Part shown: positions 55,445-64,000 of the stretch, in pieces
Position numbering within the stretch: the first letter of the stretch is position 1
Layout of the letters: every line of letters starts with the position of its first letter
Assembly: GCA_043825615.1 (NCBI GenBank)
Contig: JBDRRS010000018.1
Span: 32,227-96,226 of the forward strand
Origin: JBDRMV01 sp043825615
Lineage (GTDB): Bacteria > CG03
Length of the DNA stretch: 64,000 nucleotides
Direction of reading: 5' to 3'
Notes under the pieces: model-generated
The model's input: the letters and a program-made list of their open reading frames with translations, nothing else
Databases searched by the model: none
Told to the model about the DNA's origin: nothing
Position numbers and translations under genes: made by a program

Positions 55445-58400
55445 CCGCTTTGTCTCATTTTTGCTTTTGCATTTTTGATGTTGCCGCAAACCGAGGCGGA
55501 TACCATAATTTATCCTGCTTATGACGGAGCAGATTACTATTTTGAAGATGGTCCCCGCCCGCTTTCGCCAAAATCGACGGCGACTTATGAATCAATTGTA
55601 TTTCCGGGGAAAGCGGTGGTAATGGATGGGACCCCCGGGGCAAACCTGCAGTCACATTCGGTCGGCGTGCTTCCCCTGAAATATGATTGTTTAGGAATCT
55701 TTGTTTCTCATCCGCTTGACGGAGGGCAGACAATCACCACTGCTATGACCTGGACATTTTACGGAAGTTTTGCCATACAAAACTATGGCACAACCGGCGC
55801 CCCTATAGTAGGACATAAGGTAAATGCGCTGTTATATTTGTGGAAAGGTTCGTGGGATGATGACCATTATATGGGAACAGGCGCATCAAGAGATGCCAAC
55901 TGGATAATCTTAAATAATCCCTTATCAGGTGAGCATACTGCTGGTAAAACTGTCACGACACCATGGCAGGGAAACATAATTGCCATGTCGGGCGCTACTG
56001 ATGGAATGGCCGGTAATTTAACTGTTGAACAGGGTGACCGTCTGGTTCTGGAGGTGCAGAATTATACCACCCAGGCAGGCGCTCCCGGCGCTGCCTATTT
56101 TAAATTTTATGCCGTCAGCCCGGACAACTCTTCTCTCTCATGGGACACACAGGAGCTTTACTTTGCGCCGTACATATATAAATTAGCGGATGCAAGCGGG
56201 AATAAAATAACTGAAACCGTGGGAGGCACACCCGGAAGTCCTGTATTGATGAGGATTTACGGAGGAATGTTTCATGGTTCTACTTCGGGAAGTAAAATAC
56301 AGTTTGAGGGCTGGCCGAATGTCACCGTTTCCACCAGTATATGGAGAAATTCGCTCATACAATTCGAGGTTCCTGATATAACAGGGACGGTTAAAGTAAG
56401 CGTATATGTTAATGCAGAGGCAACATCGTCCCAGCAGATTTCATTACGTTTTCTACCGCAGATAAGCGGTTATACACTTGCCGATCCCGATGCAGTGGCT
56501 ATATCCACATCGTCCCTCGGACAGAACTGGCATTATGACGACACTACCTCTACTTTTACAATGAAAGTTTACGGCCACGGTTTTGCGCCGGAGTGCACGC
56601 TTGTCCGGGACGGCGGAGGTCTAACTGTATCTTCTTATAACTATACCGAGTGCCCGTCAACGCTTACTCTCACTGTATCAGTAGGACTGAATGCGCAAAC
56701 GGATGCGCAGGATATATACATAAAGAATCCCGACGGCGGTATATGTCCGGAGGGTTACGGAGAAACCTTTAATATTTCTGCAAGGCCCAAGATAGATTAT
56801 TTTGAACCTCAAGCCGTAGCCGCGGGCCTTTCCTGCGCATGGTCAACAATAACGCTTTCGGGCAATGACTATACGGCCGGTGTTGAGGCAAAGTTTTATA
56901 TTCCCGGCGAGTCCTGCGGCGGTGTGAATGTGATGGGCAAAAACGTAATAAACGCGGGAAGTATGGAGTTTTATGTCAATGTTATGGCTTCCGCTACCGT
57001 CAGCAAGAACTGGCGTCTTATTTTAACCACACCTGATAAAGGATATACGGATTCGGTTATTGATGCGGGAATAAAGTTTTCGGTTGAAAAACAACTGAAA
57101 CTGAGTGTTCTGAATATTGTCGGCTCAAAGCCTACCAATCACCTGGGTCAGAACGCAGAGAACAGGACGGTGAGGATTTACGGCGACGGTTTTGAAGCCA
57201 ATAATGTGGATGTCTGGTTCGGCGCCGACGTCGCCGGCGATTCAATTACGGTGAATTCCGTAAATACTTACGGCGTTTATGTTGATGCCGATGTGACGGT
57301 TTCTTCCAACTGTCCGACAGGTGACTGGGATATTCACGTGCTGAATGAAGGCAACGGGGGGTATGTGTGCTGGACTGGTTCTATGACTGTAAATCCCATG
57401 CCGACAATCAGCACAATAACGGCGCCTACTTTTAAACAGTTGGGAGAGAGAGCCGAGGTGGCCTTTGCGGCAACCGGAACGAATTTTGTGAAAGATTCTA
57501 TGAAAATGGAATTCAGCCAGGGAGTCGTGGTTCTCCCCGCCACCGAGATAAAGGCGACCAGCATATCCACTTCAGGGCCTATGGCGGTTTCCGCGAATAT
57601 CACCGTCTATGAGGACTGCACGAAGGGATATGTTGATTTTGTTATCATCAATAAAGACCAGGGCAGGAGCAATAAGGTTATGAATGCTTTTAAGATAAAT
57701 CCGATGCCCTCATTTGATTCCATAGGGCCGGGCAGTGTAGGTCAGGGCGTTTCAAATTTACCAGTCATAATTTTCGGCGGGGGTTTTCAGGATAACTGCA
57801 GTGTTGATTTCGGCGATCTTATAACTTCGCATATTGATTCTGTCGGCACTTCCTCAATTACTCTGACAATAGACAGCGTGGGTGATTATGCTCTTATAGG
57901 AAAGAGGAACGTTACGGTGACAAATCCGGACGGCGGTTATGATACTCTGGAATCTTCTTTTACGGTAAACAGCAAACCGGAGGTTGACGAACTTTTGCCG
58001 AGTCCGTGTATCAAGGCGCTGGGAGTAAAGGGTTCAACGCTTACTGTTGTAGGGAAAGGCGCTTATTTTCAGCAGGGGCTTGAGGTCTGGTTTTCTACAA
58101 GCGGCGTTACGGGATATGAGAAGGCGACAAAAATTTCATGGGCAAGCACGTATGCTTCAGGGTATCCCGCAAGTATTTTAGAGTTGCGGGATATAACTAT
58201 TTCTACGGAGACGGCTATTATAGGGGATTATTATATTGTAACGCAAAACCCCGACAACGGTTTTTCGATTTCAACTGTAAAAGTGCTTGAGATTGTGGCG
58301 CTGCCTACACTGGATGCGGAACTGGTGGTTTCAGGTTCGGCTATTACAAATCAGCTTGGCAAGGGCTGTTCGGAAAAGACATTAAAAATTTACGGAAGCG

Positions 58401-61400
58401 GTTTTGAGACGGGAATCAGTGATGAAAATATAAGTTTCGGCATAAGGTCATCCTCAATCACCATAGAAAGCGTGAGCTGGAAGGCATCGTCGCGGATCGA
58501 AGTGATGGTCAGTATAGCAACGAACTGTTTGATAGGAGGATGTTCGGTTCAGATAACGAATCCTGTCAGCGGAGGCAAGGTTACTAATGCCACGACGAAT
58601 TTTTTTGTTATAGGAGATATGCCGGTAATAAGCACTATAACTTTGCCGTTTGTAAAAGAATACGGCCAGACGGCATATACTGCCGGAAATTCATCGAAGA
58701 CCTTTAAACTTCTGGGGTCCAATTTTCATCAGGAAATGCAGGTATGGTTCGGCAATAACCAGATGACTCCGCTTGATATCAAGCCCCTTTATAACGGAGC
58801 AACCTGGTACCAGTGCGATTTCAATATCAGCGCGAGTTTTATACCGGGTACATATAATGTCACGGTTATTAATCCTGATTTAGGAGAATGTACTTTCGGA
58901 ACGATAAAGATAAACAAAAAACCCTCATTTACTTCTCTGAGTAATGATGAATCGGGTCAGGGCCAGACGGTTCAAGAACTTATTGTGACGTGCGGATTTT
59001 TGCAGGAGGGCTGCGAAATATATATGGGAGATGATATAGAGTATAGCAATTATAATTATTCAGGGGTTTCTTACGGTACATTTACTTTGACAATTGTGGT
59101 GAGCCCTACCGCCTTACAGAACGCGCGGGATGTGGTAATAACAAATCCCGACTTGGGTTATGCGACCGATCCCAGCGGTTTCACAGTAGTTTATGCTCCC
59201 AAGGTTAATTCTATAAGTCCTAACCAGCGGGCGCGGAGCGTTGAAACTTCAAGTATGACTGTTATAGGAGTGGGCCCTTATTTTGCCACCAATGTTGAAG
59301 TATGGTTCTCAACAACTTCTTCGGGAGAACCGCCGGACCCTCAAATAGATACAGGGACGCTGAACGCCGCAACTTTCGAAACCAGTATGTTTACACTAAA
59401 CAATGTGATTGTGTCTTCTTACGCGGCATTGGGGGACAGGTGGATAAAGACATTAAATCCGACAAGCGGGGTTTATGGCGTTTCGACCCTCAAGGTTCTT
59501 GTTATAGAGGGTGAGATGACATTGGATGCGGCGCCTGCGGGTCTGACCGCGGTGGGCTCTAATCCGACGAATCAGTTAGGTAAAAACACCTCGGAAAAAA
59601 CGCTGAGAATAACGGGGACCAATTTCGAAAATGGCCTGACCGAAGAAAGCGTTGATTTCGGTATTCACGGTGATTCAATAACAATAGAAAGCGTAAGCTG
59701 GATATCGTCCAAAAAGATGGAAGTAATGGTGAATATTTCAACGCACTGTCTTGCATCCGGCTGCACGGTAACGATAACAAATCCCGACAACGGCAGCGTG
59801 AAGACGAGTCAAACAACGAATTACTTTGTGATAACGGAGTGCCCGGTAATAAGCACGGTGACTTCTCCAACAGTAAAGGAATACGGTCAGACCTCGGCCA
59901 CTTCCGATTATCCGGAAAAGAAACTCAAATTACAAGGTTCTTATTTTGATAGTTCCCTCGGTCTTTACATAGGGGGAGAAGAGATAACAATCAGCAACCA
60001 GTGGCTGAGCGTAGATGCGACGGAGTTCTGGTGCGACCTTGTAATACCTGAAACTTTCGCGACGGGCACGCAGGATGTTCAGGTGATAAACCCCGACCAG
60101 GGGCAGTGGACTCTGACAAATACCATAAAAATAAATCCAAAGCCGACTTTTACTTCTTTAAGCCCGACTTCCGTAGGTCAGGGCATGCAGAACGCCACAT
60201 TTACGGTTACGGGCGCTAATATCAGCACCGGATGCGTAATAGAATTCGGTGTCGGTTTTTCGACGGTCAGTTATACCTATTATGGCGAGACAGCTTCGTC
60301 ATTTACGGTGGTTGTTAATGTCACCGAGGCGGCGCAAACCGGCTTCAGGAATGTGACGATAAGAAACCCTGACCTGGGTTATGCGACGAAGTCAAATGCA
60401 GTAAACGTTGTTCCGAAGCCGGAGGTCAATTCAATAAGCCCGACGAAAAGGGCGCAGGGCGTAATGGGAACAACGATAACGGTGATAGGTTCGAATTTTC
60501 AGAATGACCCGGATGTTCCTGATGTGTGGTTTTCGACCAGTTCGACCGGTTACCCCAAAGATGACGCGACCGGCGGGCCCAGCGGCTACGTTATCGTCAC
60601 CGCCGGCGGGGTCGAATACGAAAATTCAAGCACGCTGTATCTCAAAACCGTCAATGTCTCAACGGATGCGGCAACCGGAGGCAGGTATCTATTTATAAGG
60701 AATCCCGACGGCGGCGAATCCGTTTCAAACACGCCGCTTCTTACAATAGATGCGGCGATGACGCTTGCCGCCGGAGGTCTTACGGTCAGCGGCGCTTCAC
60801 CGTCGAATCAGCTCGGGAAGAATTCAGAGGAAAAGACGCTGGTAATTTTGGGCAATAATTTTGAATCGGGCATAACGGGGGATTATGTCAGTTTTGATAT
60901 AAGGGATTCGTCAATAACGATAGAAAGCGTCAGCTGGATTTCAAAGAGCAAGCTGCAGGTCATGGTAACGGTGTCCAGTCACTGTCTTGCCGGCGGCTGC
61001 ACGGTGCAGATTACTAATCCCCAGAACGGCAGTTTCGTTATGAGTGATACGACGTATTATTTTATAATAGGAGAATGCCCTGTAATCAGCACTGTGACTT
61101 CGCCGGTCGTTAAAGAATACGGCAGAGCCGCAAACACGAGTAACTACCCTTCAAAAAAACTGAAGCTCCAGGGGCAGGACCTCAATAAAAACCTTGATTT
61201 GTATTTCGGTGTGAACGAGATTACGGTTTCAAACCCTTATCTTTCGCCGTCCGCCACGGAGTTCTGGTGCAACGTAATGATTAGTGAAAGCTATTCGCCG
61301 CTGGGCGTCCAGAATATACAGGTTATAAACCCGGATCTCGGGCAGTGGACTCTTGAAGATGCAATTACCATAAACGATAAGCCGACGTTTGACGAGATCA

Positions 61401-64000
61401 GCCCTGCGACGGCCGGACAGGGGACGCAGGGAGCGGTTTATACCGTGACAGGTTCTAATATAAAGGACGGCTGCACGATTGACTTCGGTCTGGGTTTTTC
61501 AACCGTTTCTTATGTTTACGATGTGGATACCCCGTCTTTTACGGTAACGGTAAATATCAGCGAAACCGCCCAGTCCGGATACAGAAGCGCTACGATAAGA
61601 AACCTTGACCTGGGCTACGACACGAAAGCCAATGCAATAGAAGTGGTGCCGAAGCCGGAGGTTGATTCCATATTGCCCAACGAAAGGGCGCAGGGGGTGT
61701 CGGGGACAACGATAACCGTTATAGGCGCTTATTTTCAGAATACGCCGGATGTTCCGGAAGTGTGGTTTTCAACCAGTTCGACCGGTTACCCGGAGGATGA
61801 TGAAACCGGCGGTCCTGCCGGATACGTGACCGTCGGATGGGTTGAGTATCAGGACGCGAGCACGCTGTATCTCAAGAACGTGGAAGTTTCGACGGACGCA
61901 ACGCCGGGCGGCCGCTACATAGCCGTGAAGAACGCCGACGGCGGCATGTCCGTGTCAAACACGGCGCTTTTTACGGCGGATGCGGCGATGACTCTTGATG
62001 CGGGTGGGCTGACGGTTATCGGCGCGGACCCGTCCAACCAGCTCGGGAAAAACAGTATGGAAAAGACGCTGAGGATTCTCGGCAGTAATTTCGAATCCGG
62101 GATAACAGCAAATGATGTAACTTTTGACATCAGGGATTCGTCAATAACGATAGAAAGCGTCTCGTGGAAGTCGCCGAGCAGGATTGAAGTAATGGTTAAC
62201 GTTTCGAGTCATTGTCTTACGGGCGGCTGTACGGTGCAGATAACGAATCCGGAGAACGCCAGCGTCGCGATGAGCGATACGACGTATTACTTTGTGATAG
62301 GGGAATGCCCTGTCATCAGCACGGTGACGAGCCCGGTAGTGAAGGAATACGGAAGGACGGCAAACACGAGGGACTACCCTGCGAAGAAACTGAAGTTAAG
62401 CGGTTCCGGTTTTAACATCAGTCTCGGGGTCTATATCGGAGGAGAGGAGATAACAATATCCAATCAGGAACTGAAAGGTAATGCAACAGGTTTCTGGTGC
62501 GATCTAATAATATCGGAGACGTTCGGTCTGGGAACGCAGAATTTGCAGGTGATAAATCCTGACCTCGGGCAGTGGACGGTAACCGGCGGGATAACGATAA
62601 ACAAGGCGCCGGCATTTTCGGCGATAACCCCCGACATGGTGGGACAGGGAACGCAGGGCGCGGTGTTTACGATAACCGGTTCGGAGATAAAAGACGGCTG
62701 TACGATAGATTTTGGGGAAGTAGGTATTTCAACGGTGTCATTTAATTATGACCAGGACAATTCGTCTTTTTCAGTTACGGTTAATGTCGGCGGGTCTGTA
62801 CAAGCAGGTTACAAGGATGCAACGATAAGAAATCCTGACCTGGGTTATGACATCAAGTCGAGCGCTTTGCAGGTTGTGCCGAAGCCGGAGGTTGATTCAA
62901 TAAGTCCCAATGAAAGGGCTCAGGGCGTAAGCGGTTCTACGCTGGCTTTGATAGGTTCTAATTTCCAGAATACGCCGGATGTGCCTGAAGTATGGTTTTC
63001 GACAAGTTCAACCGGCTATCCCGAAGATGATGGGACCGGCGGTCCCGCCGGCTATGTGACAGTGGGAAGCGTTGAGTACGAGAATTCCAGTTCGCTGAGT
63101 CTGAAAAATGTAAATGTTTCAACGGATGCGGCAACGGGAGGAAGATATGTGGTTGTGGTGAATGCCGACGGCGGCATGTCCGTATCAAATACGGCGCTTC
63201 TTACAATAGATGCCGCAATGACGCTGACGCCCGTCGGGTTGACGGTGACGGGCGCTGGCACGGGTTATGAGAAACAGCTGGGGCAAAACGCAAGCGAGAA
63301 GACGCTCTCAATATTGGGAAGCAATTTTGAATCGGGCATAACGGGAAATTATGTAAGCTTTGACATCAGGGATTCGTCAATAACGATAGAAAGCGTAAAC
63401 TGGAAATCGTCAGGCAAAATTGAGGTAATGGTTTCGGTTTCAACGCATTGCCTTACAGGCAGCTGCACGGTGCAGATAACGAATCCGGAAAACGGCAGCA
63501 TTGCAAGCAGTAATACCACGGACTACTTCATAATAGGGCTTGCGCCTGTGATAAGCACGGTGAGCAGTCCGAGTCCGAGGGAGTACGGTCAGAGGGCGGC
63601 GACGGCGGGGAATGCGGATAAGAAGTTTCACATAAGCATGTCATCGCCGGCAGCAGGAGAATATCTTTCCGGATTGGACCTGTATTTCGGCGGGACGGAG
63701 ATGAGTTACACGAACAGTTCACTTTCGGCGGACGGGACAAGTTTCTGGTGTGACCTGACGATAAGCGAGACATTTGCAACGGGATGGCAGGACGTGAAAG
63801 TGGTAAATCCCGACCAGGGAGAATGGACTTTGACAAACGGGATATATATAAATCCGAAGCCGGTAATAACAACGTTAGCGCACAGTTCGGGAAAGGATAC
63901 GATAGGGCAGGGTTGTACGGGGGCGACGGTAACGGTGACGGGAACGGGCTTGCAGGATGAAATAGGTATAAATTTCGGATTAGGGGTTTCGACGTCTAAT
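55442..64000 (+). CDS. giant secreted IPT/TIG-repeat surface protein (3' end outside window)
   Basis: The frame is open for at least 8.56 kb (2,853 residues) and runs off the window. ATG 55442 begins a clean signal peptide (MPLCLIFAFAFLMLPQTEA). An in-frame ATG at 55310 would place it internally and translate the repeat. A unique N-terminal region (~20-290) is followed by IPT/TIG domains with recurring phrases such as KPEVDSI-P, RAQGV-GTTITVIG and GTQ-VQVINPD. From ~58310 the domains group into a ~410-residue block repeated at least four times. Probably a stalk-like adhesin or surface layer; the C-terminal domain seen at the other end of the window suggests how such proteins are anchored. Confidence 0.9.
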   Translation, partial: MPLCLIFAFAFLMLPQTEADTIIYPAYDGADYYFEDGPRPLSPKSTATYESIVFPGKAVVMDGTPGANLQSHSVGVLPLKYDCLGIFVSHPLDGGQTITTAMTWTFYGSFAIQNYGTTGAPIVGHKVNALLYLWKGSWDDDHYMGTGASRDANWIILNNPLSGEHTAGKTVTTPWQGNIIAMSGATDGMAGNLTVEQGDRLVLEVQNYTTQAGAPGAAYFKFYAVSPDNSSLSWDTQELYFAPYIYKLADASGNKITETVGGTPGSPVLMRIYGGMFHGSTSGSKIQFEGWPNVTVSTSIWRNSLIQFEVPDITGTVKVSVYVNAEATSSQQISLRFLPQISGYTLADPDAVAISTSSLGQNWHYDDTTSTFTMKVYGHGFAPECTLVRDGGGLTVSSYNYTECPSTLTLTVSVGLNAQTDAQDIYIKNPDGGICPEGYGETFNISARPKIDYFEPQAVAAGLSCAWSTITLSGNDYTAGVEAKFYIPGESCGGVNVMGKNVINAGSMEFYVNVMASATVSKNWRLILTTPDKGYTDSVIDAGIKFSVEKQLKLSVLNIVGSKPTNHLGQNAENRTVRIYGDGFEANNVDVWFGADVAGDSITVNSVNTYGVYVDADVTVSSNCPTGDWDIHVLNEGNGGYVCWTGSMTVNPMPTISTITAPTFKQLGERAEVAFAATGTNFVKDSMKMEFSQGVVVLPATEIKATSISTSGPMAVSANITVYEDCTKGYVDFVIINKDQGRSNKVMNAFKINPMPSFDSIGPGSVGQGVSNLPVIIFGGGFQDNCSVDFGDLITSHIDSVGTSSITLTIDSVGDYALIGKRNVTVTNPDGGYDTLESSFTVNSKPEVDELLPSPCIKALGVKGSTLTVVGKGAYFQQGLEVWFSTSGVTGYEKATKISWASTYASGYPASILELRDITISTETAIIGDYYIVTQNPDNGFSISTVKVLEIVALPTLDAELVVSGSAITNQLGKGCSEKTLKIYGSGFETGISDENISFGIRSSSITIESVSWKASSRIEVMVSIATNCLIGGCSVQITNPVSGGKVTNATTNFFVIGDMPVISTITLPFVKEYGQTAYTAGNSSKTFKLLGSNFHQEMQVWFGNNQMTPLDIKPLYNGATWYQCDFNISASFIPGTYNVTVINPDLGECTFGTIKINKKPSFTSLSNDESGQGQTVQELIVTCGFLQEGCEIYMGDDIEYSNYNYSGVSYGTFTLTIVVSPTALQNARDVVITNPDLGYATDPSGFTVVYAPKVNSISPNQRARSVETSSMTVIGVGPYFATNVEVWFSTTSSGEPPDPQIDTGTLNAATFETSMFTLNNVIVSSYAALGDRWIKTLNPTSGVYGVSTLKVLVIEGEMTLDAAPAGLTAVGSNPTNQLGKNTSEKTLRITGTNFENGLTEESVDFGIHGDSITIESVSWISSKKMEVMVNISTHCLASGCTVTITNPDNGSVKTSQTTNYFVITECPVISTVTSPTVKEYGQTSATSDYPEKKLKLQGSYFDSSLGLYIGGEEITISNQWLSVDATEFWCDLVIPETFATGTQDVQVINPDQGQWTLTNTIKINPKPTFTSLSPTSVGQGMQNATFTVTGANISTGCVIEFGVGFSTVSYTYYGETASSFTVVVNVTEAAQTGFRNVTIRNPDLGYATKSNAVNVVPKPEVNSISPTKRAQGVMGTTITVIGSNFQNDPDVPDVWFSTSSTGYPKDDATGGPSGYVIVTAGGVEYENSSTLYLKTVNVSTDAATGGRYLFIRNPDGGESVSNTPLLTIDAAMTLAAGGLTVSGASPSNQLGKNSEEKTLVILGNNFESGITGDYVSFDIRDSSITIESVSWISKSKLQVMVTVSSHCLAGGCTVQITNPQNGSFVMSDTTYYFIIGECPVISTVTSPVVKEYGRAANTSNYPSKKLKLQGQDLNKNLDLYFGVNEITVSNPYLSPSATEFWCNVMISESYSPLGVQNIQVINPDLGQWTLEDAITINDKPTFDEISPATAGQGTQGAVYTVTGSNIKDGCTIDFGLGFSTVSYVYDVDTPSFTVTVNISETAQSGYRSATIRNLDLGYDTKANAIEVVPKPEVDSILPNERAQGVSGTTITVIGAYFQNTPDVPEVWFSTSSTGYPEDDETGGPAGYVTVGWVEYQDASTLYLKNVEVSTDATPGGRYIAVKNADGGMSVSNTALFTADAAMTLDAGGLTVIGADPSNQLGKNSMEKTLRILGSNFESGITANDVTFDIRDSSITIESVSWKSPSRIEVMVNVSSHCLTGGCTVQITNPENASVAMSDTTYYFVIGECPVISTVTSPVVKEYGRTANTRDYPAKKLKLSGSGFNISLGVYIGGEEITISNQELKGNATGFWCDLIISETFGLGTQNLQVINPDLGQWTVTGGITINKAPAFSAITPDMVGQGTQGAVFTITGSEIKDGCTIDFGEVGISTVSFNYDQDNSSFSVTVNVGGSVQAGYKDATIRNPDLGYDIKSSALQVVPKPEVDSISPNERAQGVSGSTLALIGSNFQNTPDVPEVWFSTSSTGYPEDDGTGGPAGYVTVGSVEYENSSSLSLKNVNVSTDAATGGRYVVVVNADGGMSVSNTALLTIDAAMTLTPVGLTVTGAGTGYEKQLGQNASEKTLSILGSNFESGITGNYVSFDIRDSSITIESVNWKSSGKIEVMVSVSTHCLTGSCTVQITNPENGSIASSNTTDYFIIGLAPVISTVSSPSPREYGQRAATAGNADKKFHISMSSPAAGEYLSGLDLYFGGTEMSYTNSSLSADGTSFWCDLTISETFATGWQDVKVVNPDQGEWTLTNGIYINPKPVITTLAHSSGKDTIGQGCTGATVTVTGTGLQDEIGINFGLGVSTSN
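58310..64000 (+). repeat. higher-order coding repeat, ~1.23 kb period, 4.6 copies seen
   Basis: Equivalent points (Leu codon before the L-T-V segment) fall at 58310, 59522, 60764, 61994 and 63224, giving periods of 1212, 1242, 1230 and 1230 bases. Each unit holds about four IPT domains. Identical DNA such as GGGATTCGTCAATAACGATA recurs at 60903, 62133 and 63369. Confidence 0.85.

Overview
The window comes from a diderm (Gram-negative type) bacterium. It has outer-membrane beta-barrels ending in Phe, a PorV-like protein, FecR-domain proteins, a Wza/Wzc-type capsule export pair, Lol-like ABC machinery and a T9SS-like C-terminal sorting domain. The style (giant secreted IPT/TIG proteins, many HEAT/TPR proteins, abundant short palindromic repeats at gene junctions, a linked 16S-Ile-Ala-23S-5S operon) fits an uncultivated candidate phylum of the Omnitrophota / Elusimicrobiota / Firestonebacteria kind. 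This placement is inference; the 16S at 33402-34945 would settle it.

Layout. 1-4.6 kb (+): the 3' end of a giant surface protein with a sorting domain, then a FecR protein, two tiny membrane proteins, a beta-barrel and a PorV/UPF0164 protein in one tightly overlapping run. 4.6-8.4 kb (-): a polysaccharide export operon (Wza-like, Wzc-like tyrosine kinase, barrel-TPR protein) from a clear sigma-70 promoter. 8.6-12.6 kb (+): recG and two HEAT-repeat proteins. 12.7-17.6 kb (+): a dihydropyrimidine-dehydrogenase-like flavoprotein and an SsnA-type amidohydrolase, then an AT-rich RibD-like reductase with a 61-bp attC-like site over its stop codon. 17.6-22.7 kb (-): outer-membrane protein, LolD-like ATPase, two FtsX-like permeases and a LolA-like protein. 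22.9-24.4 kb (+): ECF sigma factor, unusual acidic partner, Hsp20. 24.6-27.3 kb: a possibly acquired island with an erythromycin-esterase-family gene and an unknown gene. 27.4-33.2 kb (+): TrpB-like PLP enzyme, HhH protein with a ComEC-like degenerate domain, YgeY-type M20 hydrolase, secreted proteins and a barrel. 33.3-38.7 kb (+): complete rRNA operon. 38.7-41.7 kb (-): PAS-like membrane protein, TrkA and TrkH. 41.8-44.8 kb (-): a TPR-TM-HEAT protein and a coiled-coil zinc-ribbon protein. 44.8-50.8 kb (-): O-antigen ligase-like protein, ManC/PMM fusion and FecR-barrel fusion. 50.9-55.3 kb: CCA enzyme, EF-Tu-domain small protein, GlcD-like oxidase, small secreted protein and HEAT protein. 55.4 kb to the end (+): the 5' 8.6 kb of a second giant IPT/TIG protein with a 410-residue higher-order repeat.

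How it fits together. Most of the window serves the cell envelope: surface proteins with their probable export partners, polysaccharide synthesis and export, and lipoprotein trafficking. A second theme is a scattered set of enzymes (DPYD-like, SsnA, TrpB-like PLP enzyme, YgeY-like hydrolase) whose relatives sit together in the anaerobic purine/selenium-linked clusters of other bacteria. A third is regulatory: trkH and the TPR-HEAT gene share a duplicated promoter plus 5' end with no room for a ribosome binding site, and several gene ends are built from interspersed palindromic elements.
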